Shown piece after piece: positions 1 through 12,008 of a stretch of DNA of 64,000 nt. Within the stretch, counting starts at the first letter, position 1, and the number at the start of each line of letters is the position of its first letter. The stretch is from Budorcas taxicolor (Eukaryota > Chordata > Mammalia > Artiodactyla > Bovidae). The stretch is from NCBI RefSeq assembly GCF_023091745.1, contig NC_068935.1:21993775-22057774 (forward strand), written 5' to 3'. The notes beneath the pieces were generated by a model. That model saw nothing but the letters and a program-made list of their open reading frames with translations, was not told where the DNA came from and ran no database searches. The position numbers and the translations under genes are program-made.

Positions 1-136
1 TATAATCCATAAATTTTATCTGAATCTGGCAAACAAGTTTAGGCCATCTGTGAACTGATTAGCTTTCAACATCCTGATTTTCTCACAAGCTTCCTGTGAC
101 AGGGGCACAGCTATAATTATGATTAGCAATGAGGTT
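1..136. other. Unannotated flank
   Basis: AT-rich sequence in which I recognise no gene or repeat. Its last 12 bases (125-136, agcaatgaggtt) are the left target duplication of the following SINE. Confidence 0.5.
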
Positions 137-406
137 GCTGCTGCAAAGTCACTTCAGTTGTGTCCGACTCTGTGTGACCCCATAGACAGCAGCCCACTAG
201 GCTCTCTCATCCCTGGGATTCTCCAGGCAAGAACACTGGAGTGGGTTGTCATTTCCTTCTCCAGTGCACGAAAGTGAAAAGTGAAAGTGAAGTTGCTCAG
301 TCGTGTCCGACTCTTCGCGACCCCATGGACCACAACCTACCAGGCTCCTCTGTCCATGGGATTTTCCAGGCAAGGGTACTGGAGTGGGGTGCCATTGCCT
401 TCTCTG
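137..406 (-). mobile_element. Bov-A2 SINE
   Basis: Two Bov-A units in tandem, separated by a short GTGAAAAGTGAAAGTGAA linker, read as the complement of the usual consensus. The 12-bp target duplication agcaatgaggtt is perfect (125-136 and 407-418), so both ends are defined. Bov-A2 lacks a tRNA head and derives from BovB sequence. It has no coding capacity; the open frames across it are chance. Confidence 0.93.
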
Positions 407-418
407 AGCAATGAGGTT

Positions 419-1029
419 AAGGTAGAGAATTGTTACAGAAATTTCAGGCAGTATGAGGATGCCTGATGAAGCTATTCCCTGCAGAAGCCTGAATATATAA
501 AAGGTAGGCAATGCAGTGATGAGTGAATAGGATATATACATATGTAATTAAAAAAATATTAAAATAGCAACACCTTTAAAGCCTACATCCACACTACTAA
601 GATGCTCACACTGGGAGAGGGATTATATTTTCACAGAGCAATACCTCTGCTTGGTGTAACTTCTAAAAAAGCTGTTTCTGAAATCAATTTTAAACTCGAG
701 GAAATTACTACCACAGGACATTTCCCTTCCTGGCAATAAAAGTGTATAAAGTTGTCATTACTACCTTTAGTAAAATTACAAATAGTTAAATCTTAGCTGG
801 TAATTGTTAAATTATCATTTCCTTTATTCCAACTATCACTAAGTTATACAAGGTTTCTGTCCTTTAGTATTTGAAACATGTACACAGGAAAAAAGCTACA
901 GAGCAAGGTATACATTTACGTAAACCAAAAGGTTTGGTGCCTCACTTTAGGGAAACAGCAACATGTTCATAAGCATTTGACCTCTTAACAAAATCAGGAG
1001 GTGGTAATACATGGCAGTGGTACTAGCTC
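419..1029. other. No recognised feature
   Basis: AT-rich unique-looking sequence. I see no coding signal, splice-bounded exon or repeat. Confidence 0.4.
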
Positions 1030-1245
1030 TGATGGTGCGTTGCCTAGGTTCAAATTTTAGTTTCGTTGTTACTGGCAATGTGACCCTCACTAATTGCAAA
1101 CTCTCTCCGCTATTCTCAGTTTTCCACTCTGTAAAATGGACATAGTAATTACTTAGTGGGATTGTTGGAAATAAATAAGATAAACACTTACAATGGACTT
1201 AGATGCTCTTGTGTTACAATTGGCTTGAGCCCATTGTTAAAATTC
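1030..1245 (+). repeat. MIR SINE remnant
   Basis: A diverged match to the MIR core and tail: a 'cctaggttcaaat' segment, then 'tgtgaccctcac', then 'ctgtaaaatggacatagtaa' and 'attgttggaaataaataaga', in the order and spacing of MIR. No target duplication is visible, as expected at this age. Confidence 0.75.
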
Positions 1246-2749
1246 TTTATAGAACAAAATGCTTCCCAAACAAGTACCACTGGTCTGCTTATCGGTGCAT
1301 TATTTAATGAAGAAAAATTCTAGTAAGACAAAATAATTTAGGCAGACAGTATAAATAATCACACTTATGAAATAAATACTTCTGTGACCTTAATTGAAAA
1401 TGCAATGTTTTACTGCAAACTTATTCTCTTTTGGGATGAAAACATTTGACATTCTCACCTTTAAAATTATAAGTAAGTGTTGTTTTGGTTGCAGAGTGGG
1501 AGCAGGCAGAATTAAGAAACAAAGTTGAGCTCTAAATTCAAAAGAAGTGAAGGAAAGTAGAAAACTAATACTCAGAGTAGGGGCAAATGAGGAAGGGTGA
1601 TAAAGTATGAAGCCAAATTATAAGAGAATAATAATATGCATTTTAAAAAATCACTAAGAGGAAAATGTGGTTTTGAGTTTTATCTCAATCCCTTAAAAAC
1701 CCATCTCCAGAGTATTTAGACGATGGGAATTGCAAGTTCTGTGAGTACAGCCAAATTTAGTTAATATTAATTCTACTTAAACTACCATGACTGAACAAAG
1801 TCATTTTCTAATACATGATATATGTACATGATACATACATGATACATAAATATGTCTGGTTTATACTAATTGGCAGAGAATTATTTCCCTTGTATATATG
1901 TGTTCTGAAAGCACTTAGGTTAAATAATATACATTGTACAAACAACAGTTCTTTTTTTAAGTCAAATGTTTAAATAAAAACTGCATACATTTATATAGCT
2001 TTACATTTGAAGATACCCTCAATGGCAAAGCAATGTCATAGGTATAGGCAGGAGTCATGATTTCAATTTGTAGCATTAAACCAACCGTGGGAAAATGTCT
2101 CCAGTTGGTTGATTTCATTTTCAAGTTGTGGAAAATCAGACTACTTATAAGAAACTACTATTTAAATAAAAAAAAAATCCCACTGTGAATAAATAGGTGT
2201 TGATGTTACCCCTTGATAGCATTATGTGCAATATTGTGCCATAAAAATTCTCAAAGGTATGGAGATTTCTAAGCAAGCAGAACAAACTGCCCCACAGAGA
2301 GTAAAGCAACAAAGCTATCCATATTCTGAAGCATTCACCTTCCCAAATGTTGACCCTTTTAGAAGTTTGATGTTCCTGGATTTAAAAATTGCAAGCTTAT
2401 GTTGCCAGTGGAGAAGTTTAAAGCATAAAATAAATTTATGCTACATGATCATGAAAGTACACGTGTTTTAAATGTTCAAAGCAAGTATTATAAAAGTCAT
2501 GTGTTGTTTCTATGGAGGCAATGGATAGCTGATAACCTTATAAATATTTTGATTTATCACAGGTACTTTGACAGAATGAATGGTAGTCTAGGATTTTTCT
2601 TGTCATTTATTTTATAACACAACAGTTGAAAAATAGCTTTCCTCAGAGAACATGTTGACTAAATATGACCATTAATAGAGACGTATCACCATTTTCACCT
2701 CACCCACCATACTTTGCAACAGAATTATTTGAATTACAACTTTTAGACA
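1246..2749. other. No recognised feature
   Basis: About 1.5 kb of AT-rich DNA with short ATACATGAT-type runs near 1815-1850. The short open frame at 2226-2471 has no recognisable domain, and I do not call it a gene. Confidence 0.4.
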
Positions 2750-2956
2750 GGCTTCCCAGGTGGCGCTAGTGGTACAGAACCTGCCTGCCAATGCAGGAGA
2801 CAAAAAAGACACGGTTTGGTCCCTGGGTCGTGAAGATCCCCTGGGGGAGGACTTGGCAACCCACTCCCAATATTCTTGCCTGGAGAATTCCGTAGCCTGG
2901 CTGCCTATGGTCCATAGGGTTGCAGAGAGTCTGACACAATTGAAGTGAATTAGCAT
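2750..2956 (+). mobile_element. Bov-tA SINE
   Basis: Starts with the tRNA-Glu-like head (ggcttcccaggtggcgctag) and continues into the Bov-A body (ctcccaatattcttgcctgg), ending near 'gaattagcatgc'. It is several percent diverged. I could not read a convincing target duplication, so the ends are approximate. Confidence 0.88.
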
Positions 2957-3233
2957 GCATGCCACAATTTATCTGCCACAATGTATGATTTGGGGTAATG
3001 GTTATTTCAAGTGTGAACCATATGTGTAAATTTTGCAAGTTAGTAGGTTGACCATAATTTGCCATTAGTTCAGTCAACAAGTATTTACTGAACAACTTCT
3101 ATTTTTCTAGAAATTTACTGAGTTGTGGATTGTGGAAGAAAGAGTAGGGAAAAGAAAAAGAAACCTATGATTTAATTTTGGTCCTAAACAGCTTTCAACC
3201 TCCAAACAAATATATAAATATATATAAAACCAA

Positions 3234-3725
3234 GTGTGGTAGGAAGAATTCTAAGATGGCCCCCATCAGCTATCCCCCCTGCCCCCGTGTTACTCGCATG
3301 ATTATGTTACATAGAAAAAGAGATTTTGAAGATGTAAATAAGTTTACATATTTTACATCTAGTCAATATAGTCAACTGTAAATAGGGCTACTATTCAGGT
3401 GGGCCTAACCTAATTACACAAATCTCTTTAAAGCAATGAGTTTTCTCTGCATAGTAGCAGAAATCAGAGATTTAAAGCACACGTAAGTTGATGGCACTGC
3501 TGCTTGCTTCAAGATGGAAGGATCCATATGGAAAGGACCTTAGAGCAACTTCCAGTTGCTGAGAGTAACCCCCAGTTTATGCCAATCAGAAAACAGGAAC
3601 TTAGTTCTACATGCACAGGAATTGAATTATGGCAAGCACCTGAATGAGTCTGGAAGAGAACCCAGAGCTTCATATAAGAATGCAGCCCCAACTGACACCT
3701 TGATTTTTGCCATGTGGGGTCTTGA
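3234..3725 (+). mobile_element. MaLR-type (MLT1-like) LTR remnant
   Basis: The order 'gtggtaggaagaattctaag', 'tggcccccat', 'gattttgaagatgt', 'ggtgggcctaacctaatta', 'ctgacaccttgatttttgcc' follows an old mammalian MaLR/MLT1-type LTR. It is strongly diverged, and both ends are indistinct. The subfamily is not assigned. Confidence 0.5.
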
Positions 3726-3825
3726 GTAGAGAACTTTGCCTAAAAGAAGGCCAGTGTGGCTACAGAATGGTGGAGAAGGAGAAAAAAAAATGGATCATGC
3801 CTTCGACCATTGTAAAACAGAGATT

Positions 3826-4170
3826 TTTTTTTTTTAAAGCAAAGGAGTAACATAATGAAATTTAAACAATAATTCAGTTTGCTAGTTATAGTATGGATTG
3901 GATTGGGCGAGGGATGGAGGGAAAAAAAAGTTAAATTACTTTGGAAACAATTGTAACAGACTAGGCAGTGGGTGAGAGTGGTTTGGACCAGGTGACAATT
4001 ATTAGAGACCTATGGAAACTGTGTGATAATAAATTTGTATTGATTGGTAAGTAGTAGACTATGTCTCAAAGAAAAGTATAAATAGTAACATGTTAGATAC
4101 TATATTCTTGTAAGAATTTGAAGGACAGTATGGGAAAAGTGTTTGATGAGGGCCTAGAAGAATTTGAATT
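3826..4170 (+). repeat. Ancient L2-like interspersed repeat
   Basis: Contains the ordered phrases 'aaaggagtaacataatgaaa', 'gtatggattggattgg', 'gtttggaccaggtgac', typical of an old dispersed mammalian repeat that recurs in this window near 27.0, 33.4, 39.3 and 45.5 kb. Assignment to L2 is from memory and tentative. Confidence 0.4.
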
Positions 4171-4201
4171 TGATTTTAAAAACAAGGTGAAGCCATACTA
4201 G

Positions 4202-4448
4202 GCTCCACTCCAGTACTCTTGCCTGGAAAATCTCATGAACGGAGGAGCCTGGTAAGCTGCGGTCCATGGGGTCGCTAAGAGTTGGACACGACTGAGCGAC
4301 TTCACTTTCTTTCTTCACTTTCATGCTGTGGAGAAGGCAATGGCAACCCACTCCAGCGCTCTTGCCTGGAGAATCCCAGGGATGGCAGAGCCTGGTGGGC
4401 TGCCGTCTATGTGTTTGCACAGAGTTGGACACGACTAAAGCGACTTAG
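4202..4448 (+). mobile_element. Bov-A2 SINE
   Basis: Two Bov-A units in tandem in sense orientation, joined by the CTTCACTTTC linker, ending 'gcgacttagcat'. An 8-bp perfect target duplication, catactag, flanks it (4194-4201 and 4449-4456). Confidence 0.92.
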
Positions 4449-4456
4449 CATACTAG

Positions 4457-4550
4457 ACCAGTAGTTCTCAAATTTGGCAGCATATTAGATTACCTGGGTG
4501 GCGCTTTAAAGATGCTAATAGCAGGGTTTCTTATTGGTTTGGATGCTACT
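4457..4550 (+). repeat. MER5A-like hAT remnant
   Basis: 'accagtagttctcaaatttg' followed by 'ttagattacctgggtggcgc' matches the 5' part of MER5A, a non-autonomous hAT-Charlie element. It stops where the next BovB begins. Confidence 0.6.
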
Positions 4551-4807
4551 TCAGTTCAGTTCAGTTCAGTCACTCAGTCGTGTCCGACTCTGCAACCCCA
4601 TGAATCACAGCAGGCCAGGCCTCCCTGTCCATCACCATCTCCAGGAGTTCACTCAGACTTAGGTCCATCGAGTCGGTGATGCGATTCAGCCATCTCATCC
4701 TCGGTCGTCCCCTTCTTCTCCTGCCCCCAATCCCAGCATCAGAGTCTTTTCCAATGAGTCAACTCTTTGCATGAGGTGGCCAAAGTACTGGAGCTTCAGC
4801 TTTAGCA
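4551..4807 (-). mobile_element. BovB LINE 3' end, 5'-truncated
   Basis: Begins with the (TTCAG)n-type BovB terminus in antisense, then 'cactcagtcgtgtccgactc', and runs through the 3'-terminal coding remnant to about 4807. Only the last ~260 bp are present, the usual result of incomplete reverse transcription. No clear target duplication is seen. Confidence 0.88.
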
Positions 4808-5435
4808 GGATTGTTAAAAAGTCTCAGGTGTTTGCAGTAGACCAAGTAAAGAAAATCAGCCTCACCAATGAGAATGCTTGCGTGCGTGCTCAGTTGTGTC
4901 TGACCCTTTGCAGCCCCATGGACCATAGCCCATCAGGCTCCCGGATCTGTGGGATTCTCCAGGCAAGAATACTGGAGTGGGTTGCCATTTCCTTCTCCAA
5001 GGGATCTTTCCCACCCAGAGATCAAACCAGTGTCTCTTGCATTGGCAGGCGGATTCTTTACAACCTGGCCACCTGGGAAGCCCCCACCAATGATGATGGG
5101 CGTGATCCAATTGATTGAGGGCCTGAGGAGAACAAAGAGATGGAGGGAGGGGGCATTTGCTTTCTCTGAGCTGAGACATTCATTTCCTCCTGGCCTACTA
5201 GATCGGTACTCCTGGTTCTTGGGTTTTGGACCCACATTGTGAAATCAGTGCTCCAGTTCTCAGGGCTATGGATTCCGACTTAACTACGCCACCAGTTTTC
5301 CTGATTTTTCCAGCTTGCAGACGGCAGACCAGGGAACTTCTCAGCATCCATAACTACGTGTGTCAATTCCTATCTTCTGTTTTACATATATCTGTGTACA
5401 CCTGACTGGTTCTGTTTCTCAGGAGGCACCAATGC
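4808..5435 (+). mobile_element. MaLR-like LTR remnant, split by a Bov-tA
   Basis: 'cagtagaccaagtaaag' and 'cctcaccaatga' lie before the SINE; 'gatccaattgattgagggcc', 'cttctcagcatccataacta', 'gtgtgtcaattcct' and 'tgactggttctgtttctcag' lie after it. Together they reproduce the order of an old MaLR-type LTR. The SINE at 4872-5084 interrupts it cleanly. Confidence 0.55.
4872..5084 (-). mobile_element. Bov-tA SINE
   Basis: Antisense Bov-tA: Bov-A body first (agttgtgtctgacccttt), then the tRNA-like head ending 'cacctgggaagccc'. The perfect 9-bp target duplication caccaatga is at 4863-4871 and 5085-5093. Confidence 0.93.
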
Positions 5436-6119
5436 TAGATTATAACTGCATGAAACAAGTAAGAACTTTTCTAATCCTGGAGGAGTCAGAGCTAGCGGAT
5501 GAGAAGGTAAGAACATGGGAAAATATAGAGGGTGCCAACCATGTCTCTCTTCCTCACTCCAGAATTCCCAGCTTGGTTAATTTTCTATTCCTGCCATAGT
5601 ATTGCTGCCGGTGAATTAAGGTTTTTTCTTCATCACGAAAAAGGTTAAGAAAGTAAAGTTTAGTTAAGCAAGGATCCACTCTCAGAGGGAGAGTGGGCAG
5701 ACAGGTGAAGAGCTGCTGCTGCCCTGGGTTTCTTTGGCAAGCCAGTTCTGAGGGACATACTGGGAAAGGAGGAGTGAATTTTTTTTTTTTTAATCCCAGC
5801 TCCAATTTCCCCAGAGGAGGGATTTTTTACTTTATGTAGTTTAGATGAGAAGTGTCATGGCATTAGTGCTTGATGGGTACTTCGTATCTGTAAGGCTATT
5901 TTTATGAGAGCAAAATGAGCAACAGGTTACAATCTGAGGCAGGAGATTCCTGCTTTTCCCCACCTTTGTGTTTGCTACCCAGACCTTAATCTATCATCCA
6001 AGATGTGTGGTTTCCTGTCAGTCTGGAAGTTCCTGCTTTCCTTTGTCTATGGATCCCCGCTGTTTACAAGATGCATGATTTCCTGCCATCTGGCCCCTGC
6101 CCCCGTTTCTCTGCTCCTA
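5436..6119. other. No recognised feature
   Basis: Mixed sequence with a T-run near 5780. Short open frames on both strands have no recognisable motif. Confidence 0.35.
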
Positions 6120-6665
6120 CCTAGCTGCCTGCCTACTATAACTGTATCACAAACTTTAGGGCTTAAAACAAATTTATTATCTCACATTCTGTATATAGCT
6201 GAGATGGTTTCTCTGCTAAGGGGCTCCAAAGGCTTTGTAAGAGTCAGTGGTGCTGTATTCCTTCCTGGTTGCTCTAGGGGAGAATCCTCTAGGTTCATAC
6301 TGGTTGAAAAGTGAGTTCATTTTCATTCAGCTGTGGGACTAAGAGCCTCATTGCCTTGCTAGTTGTTAGCTGGCAGTTGTTCTCACCTTCTCGAGGCCTT
6401 TGACATCCCCTGGTTTTTATCCCTTTCAGCACTAGCAACAGTGGAGAGAAGCCCTCTCCATGTTGAAATGTCTTTGACTCTTCTATCTCCTCTGTTCTGA
6501 GGCATCTTTGTTACCGGTTATTGTAGTTTCCTTTTCTAAGTGCCCCTGTGATTCCATTGGACCCACTTGGACAATCTAGCCTAATCTTGCTATTTAAGCT
6601 CAACTGTAATTAAGACCTTAATTCTATCTGCAAGTCCCTTCATAGCAGGTGTTTTGAGTTGTGTT
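6120..6665 (-). mobile_element. MaLR-type (MLT1-like) LTR remnant, antisense
   Basis: 'actgtatcacaaactttagg', 'gcttaaaacaaatttattat', 'ctcacattctgtatatagct' match the complement of the 3' part of MLT1-type LTRs, including an AATAAA signal on the minus strand near 6173-6178. The segment from about 6420 onward fits the upstream part more weakly. Confidence 0.55.
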
Positions 6666-7016
6666 TAATTCAATAGCCAGAGGAGAAGAATCTTAGAACA
6701 TCTTAAAAATTCTGTAAAACCCAACAGCCGAAGACAGAACAGAGCTCAATGTAAAAGGAAGTATAAAATGAATGGCAGATTTAAATGCCAAAAAATGAAA
6801 TTATTTATTAGTATTTCAGATTAGCTGGAGAAGCTCTAATAACTGTCAGCTGTTTCATCTAGGTTTGAGAAAATTAAGTCAACAAAGTTAAACAAGGTGG
6901 GCATTTTCTAAGTTTCTTTTCTGATTTTTGATCTCTTTCCAGTCTTCCTTAGAGAAATTATTTGCCCTCATGGCTTCAACAATCTCTGTATGAATTTCTT
7001 TTGTAAATGCCATCTT

Positions 7017-7062
7017 TGTGTGTGTGTGTGTGTGTGTGCACGTGCGTGTGTGTGTGTGTGTG
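7017..7062. repeat. (TG)n microsatellite, interrupted
   Basis: About eleven TG units, a CACGTGCG interruption, then about nine more TG units. A likely polymorphic marker. Confidence 0.97.
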
Positions 7063-8093
7063 AGATATCCAAGTGTAGACACCTTAAAGTACAAATGTTT
7101 GGGGGTTTATTATTTAAATAGCATATGGAAAATTTTACAAATTTGTTTCCTGAAGCTTGCAGGTCTAAGTCAGATTTTATAGAGATTTCATTAAGGTTAA
7201 AAAATAATAAGCACTGAATTTGGGTTACATACACATTCTGTTATAAATAGCTCAATAGTTTGAAAAAAGTCAATTAAAACCTCAAACATAATAATAGTAA
7301 TAATACTTTATTTGCATATTTTATGGGAATGTTTTAAAGTCCAAATGAGATTAATATATATTGAAGCAATTTGAAAAATATAAAGGACTATTCAAAAGAG
7401 AAACGGGGAGTTTTACCTGCACTGACAAAAAAATTACTGGTTGAAAAAGATTTTAATTAAAATTTTTCAGTGCAGATGAGTTCAAACAAATTGAATCATT
7501 GTTTTATATAAATTGCATTTTTGCAGTTGAGTGACATTTATTAATAGTTATGATAACTATTACATTTGCTTTGGATAATTCTTGTTTTTAAGAATCAGTT
7601 AATTTTAAGAATTTACTGATTCTTAAAATAGCATATTTTAAGATTCTTCTGAATTCTTTTGATTCTTCTGAATAGCATATAGATTTGAAGTTTAAGCAAA
7701 CAATCATTTTCATGGTAACACATGCAGTGTCAGTTCAGTGGTTTTTTTGAACTATGCAAAAATTCAACTTAATTAATTTTCCAATATTTTCAGTTCAGCA
7801 AACTATACATTGTAATCAAATATAAAAAAGGAATGTAAACCATGCATTTCTAATTCACTTGTCTTTAGAACATCATATCAATATACAGTGTAAGCTAAAG
7901 AAATGTACAGGCCTTTTACAGTCTGCTTTTTCCAAAAAGTTAAGTTGGTTTTACTTACTATGAAAATATAATAGGAATCATAAAACAATTTAAAAAACAC
8001 TAATCTTGAAGCACAATAAACTGTGTTGCCTTTTTTTTTAGAATGTCTATGTACATATTAACAGACTTATTGAAAAATCTATTATAATGGTTG
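7063..8093. other. No recognised gene
   Basis: AT-rich stretch. Apart from the hairpin at 7586-7628 I see no structured feature. Confidence 0.4.
7586..7628. repeat. Perfect 14-bp inverted repeat
   Basis: Arms TTTTAAGAATCAGT (7586-7599) and ACTGATTCTTAAAA (7615-7628) are exact reverse complements around a 15-base AT-rich loop. It sits in AT-rich DNA with no gene. No run of T follows that would suggest a terminator role, and the function is unknown. Confidence 0.85.
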
Positions 8094-8411
8094 ACTGAGT
8101 AGTGGTCCCCAAAGATGTTCACATACACATTAGAATCTGTGAATGTTGTATATGGTAAACATTTTGCAAATATGATTAACTTTTCCCCATTTATATGGGG
8201 AAATTATTCTGGATTATCTGGGAAGAACTCAAATGCAATAATCAATGTCCTTATAAAAAGGAAGCAAAGGGAAATTTGACTGATAGAAAAGAGGAAAACA
8301 CAATGTGACCACTGAGACAGAGATAGGAATGATGTGGCCACAGGCCAAGAAATGCTGACAGTCATCAGAAGTTGTCATTTTTTTCCCAAAGGATCCTGAA
8401 TAGGCAAAGCA
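8094..8411 (+). mobile_element. MaLR-type (MLT1-like) LTR remnant
   Basis: 'agtggtccccaaagatgttc', 'tgcaaatatgattaac', 'ctggattatctgggaag', 'atgtccttataaaaaggaag' and 'aatgatgtggccac' follow the same family order as the 3234-3725 copy but are less diverged. Confidence 0.6.
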
Positions 8412-8745
8412 ATTTGAGAAATAATACAAAGCTGGAAGCTTCACACTTGCTGATTTCAAAGTATATTGTAGAGCTGAGATAATCACAAATGTCTGATATT
8501 GAATAGACAGATGTTTACACCACTGGAACAGAATAGAGAGCCCAGAAATAAACTCTCACATATATGCTTAACCAGCCTTCAACAAAGACTACACAATGGT
8601 GAAAGGATAGTGTCTTCAACAGATGGTATTGGGGAAACAAATATTCATGTGCAAAAGAATGAAACTGGACCCTTATATCACACTATATATAAAAATTCAA
8701 ATGGATTAAAGACCTAAACATACACCTGAAAGTATCAAGTTTCTT
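8412..8745 (+). mobile_element. L1 ORF2 3' fragment
   Basis: 'aaagctggaagcttcacact', 'ggaacagaatagagagccca', 'gaaataaactctcac', 'gcaaaagaatgaaactggac' and 'atggattaaagacctaaaca' are the conserved landmarks of the C-terminal part of L1 ORF2. Short, 5'-truncated and frame-broken. Confidence 0.8.
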
Positions 8746-8908
8746 TTCTGTATTCTTATTTGTCAGTGTGCTTTAAATTAATTATTTTATAGTCAGGTCT
8801 GCTTTAATTTGATGAAAGAAACAGATACTAGATTGACTTTTAAATATATTTCTATCACATCATGCTATTTTCTTCTCTTAGAAGAAATTTTCCTCTTTAT
8901 TAATTGCT

Positions 8909-9189
8909 GCTCCTGCTGCTGCTAAGTCGCTTCAGTCATGTCCGACTCTGTGCGACCCCATAGGTGGCAGCCCACCAGGCTCCCCCATCCCTGGGATTCT
9001 CCAGGCAAGAACACTGGAGTGGTTTGCCATTTCCTTCTCCAGTGCATGAAAGTGAAAAGTGAAAGTGAAGTTGCTCAGTCGTGTCCGACTCTTAGCGACC
9101 CCATGGACTGCAGCCTACCAGGCTCCTCCATCCATGGGATTTTCCAGGCAAGAGTACTGGAGTGGGGTGCCATTGCCTTCTCTCTTCAC
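8909..9189 (-). mobile_element. Bov-A2 SINE
   Basis: Antisense Bov-A2 beginning with a (GCT)n-type tail complement and containing both Bov-A units plus linker. The target duplication taattgct is at 8901-8908 and 9190-9197. Confidence 0.93.
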
Positions 9190-9197
9190 TAATTGCT

Positions 9198-11142
9198 ATG
9201 TGGAGCCTAATGCTATATATCACAACTTCAAATTTTAAGACTATTTCTTTTGAATGTTTTATTGGGCCGAGTCATAAAGGCATGAATTGCAAGTGATTTG
9301 CCATAATCTGAATATATCCAAATATCTATCGTACAGGAGAAGAAATAAGATATTACCAGCACTGCAGAATTCCCTTTCATGACCCCTTCATCACCTGCCC
9401 TTCCTAAGGATAACTATTATTTTGACCTTTAATGTTATGATTAAGTTTCACAGTTTCTTGAACTTTATATATGCTCAATTATATATTATGTGTTCTTAGA
9501 CATCTACCCTACTTTGTTCAATATAACGTTGTGAAAATAAATTTGAGGACACATTTTAGTAAACCGAATCAAAGATCTATGTGAATTTTGCATGCCACTT
9601 CCCCCATGTCTGTTCTGAAGTGCTGTAGCTAGGATTGTGAAGCATAAAAACAGCCTATTGAAAGAGAACTGTGGAGAGAGCACATTTTTTTCCATCATAC
9701 ATTCTGACATTTTTGAATTAGGGGGAAATTTCTGGATGAGGAAGTCTAATTGAAAGGCATAGATCATGAGCAGTGGAGACTTCAATTATGTTTTAATTAT
9801 TGGACTACTCATAACAAAACTCAATAATTCATTAGAAATGTTAGTCAAATATGAACAAAAAATAGAAGAATACAGTCTTAAGCATTTTCAAGAGTCTATA
9901 ATTGCAGGGAGGGGTAGGTGTAGAAAACCCAATCAATTTTTGCCCCTAGTTTTCAGTTTTTCAGAAATGTGTATATAAATTACAGAACTAGGTGATCAGA
10001 AATTAAAGATGGAAAATTTTTAGCACTAAGTTTGAATGTTTACAACAAAAAAATAGAAACCAATTTTATTCAACAAAGCACCAAGTTTATAACATGAGAC
10101 ATTTCTCTTTTTCTTTTTTTTTTTTTTGTCTGCAATGGACAAATTTTTAATCAGTAGTCTGAAACTACAAATAGAACAAAAAATATCTTTGGATTTCTAC
10201 ATGTTAATTCAATACAAAAAATTATTAAAGAAATGGTAAATAAGACTTAATGTAAAAAAATATTAGTATATTGCTTCTTAAAAGTATAAAACTATATAAA
10301 GAAATAATTATAGCAATGTATTTCTGGGTTTGTAATAAATATAGATTGCAATATGTAAAATAATAGCACATAAAGGGAAGCAAGAGAAATTATATGTGTA
10401 ACATTCCTATATATCACTGGAATTAAGTTAGTATAAATCTGAAGCAGATTTTAATAAGATTTATATTAGGTAAGCCTCAGCAACCACTAAGAAAATAAGT
10501 TTTTAAAAAGGGAATATCATTAAAGGAATTAAAATGTTACACTAAAATATATTGACTTAATACAAGAACAAGTCAACCACCTCTCTACCATATTACTGGG
10601 TACCCTCACCCTTTACCATGTTGGTGAAACCATTACAGTTTGATTTCTGCCTCTATCTTCCTGCTTACACTCCAGTTTTTCCTGGTATTTTAATAGCTTG
10701 TTCCAAGAGACTTTCAAGCACAAGGTTGATTCTTTGGTTTACTAGGAGAGGTGGGGTAGACTGTACATTAGATTCTGTGGCCATAACCAAAGTACTGGCT
10801 GGAATGTAGTGAAGGAATTAATATAATGCCTAGTAAAACAATGACAATAAACTCCTGAAAATGTAGTTGTATGTCACTTCAAGTGAAAAACTATATTCAT
10901 TTTATAAACTTGTCTACTGGTAGTTCTGATTCTCTTAAGCAGATAGCAGAAGTGATGAGACAGAACACACTCTTCCCATAGGAGAGTAACACCCTTTGAG
11001 AGAAGACCTAGAGATCTATTTCACTCATTATACTTATTCAGGGAAATCCTTTTTAAATCTTTACTGTTTTCATGTGTTAGCAATTATATTTACTATATCA
11101 ATGTTGAACACTTGACACATGAAAATATATACATGTTGTTGT
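9198..11142. other. No recognised feature
   Basis: Nearly 2 kb of AT-rich DNA with an A/T run near 10,115-10,128. Frames such as 9504-9785 (minus) and 9766-9978 (plus) have no domain or motif, and I do not support them as genes. Confidence 0.4.
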
Positions 11143-11438
11143 TTTTCAGTCACTTAGTCGTATCCGACTCTTTGCAACCCCATGGACTGCAGCACGACAG
11201 GTTTCTATGTCCTTCTCCATCTCTCATAGCTTGCTAAAACTCATGTCCATTGAGTCGGTGATGTCATCCAACCATCTTGTCCTCTGTCATCCCCTTCTTT
11301 TCCTGCCTTCAATCTTTCCCAGCATCAGGGTCTTTTTAATGAGTCGGCTCTTCGCATCAGGTGGCCAATGTATTGCAGCTTCACTCTCAGCATCACTTCT
11401 TCCAATGAATATTCAGGACTGATTTCCTTTAGGAATTA

Positions 11439-11652
11439 GGTTTCCCTCATAGCTCAGTTGGTAAAGAAGCCACCTGCAATGCAGGAGACCCTGGTTCAAT
11501 TCCTGGCTCAGGAAGATCAACTGGAGAAGGGATAGGCTACCCACTCCAGTATTCTTGGACTTTCTTGTAGCTCAGCTGGTAAAGAATCCGCCTGCAATGT
11601 GGGAGACTTGAGTTCTATCTCTGGGTTGGGAAGATTCCCTGGAGAAGGGATC
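11439..11652 (+). mobile_element. Bov-tA SINE with two tRNA-like heads
   Basis: Two head units in tandem: 'catagctcagttggtaaag' and again 'gtagctcagctggtaaagaa', each with a B-box-like stretch (ggttcaattcctgg, gagttctatctctgg). It sits inside BovB; the flanks tttagga (11,428-11,434) and tctagga (11,654-11,660) are a plausible imperfect target duplication. Confidence 0.85.
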
Positions 11653-12008
11653 CTCTAGGACTGACTGGTTTGATCTCTTTGTGATCCAAGGGACTCTCAA
11701 GAGTCTTCTCCAATACCACAGTTCAAAAGCATCAATTTTCAAGTGCTCCGCTTTCTTTATATTCCAACTCTCACATCCATATGCGACTACTGGAAAAACC
11801 ATAGCTTTGACTACACTAACCTTTGTCTTCAAAGTAATGTTTCTACTTTTTAATACACTCTCTAAATTTGTCATAGCTTTCCTTCCAAGGAGCAAGTGTC
11901 TTTTAATTTCTTGGCTGCAGTCGCCATCTGCGGTGATTTTGGAGCCCAGGAAAATAAAGTCTGTCACTGTTTTCATTGTTTCTCCATCTATTTGCCATGA
12001 AGTGATGG

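Noticed and set aside
4862..5242. Overlapping frames of about 100 codons on both strands
   Set aside because: They are translations of a Bov-tA SINE and its flanks. The same peptide fragments recur at 28.8-29.2, 33.8-34.2 and 61.8-62.3 kb for the same reason.
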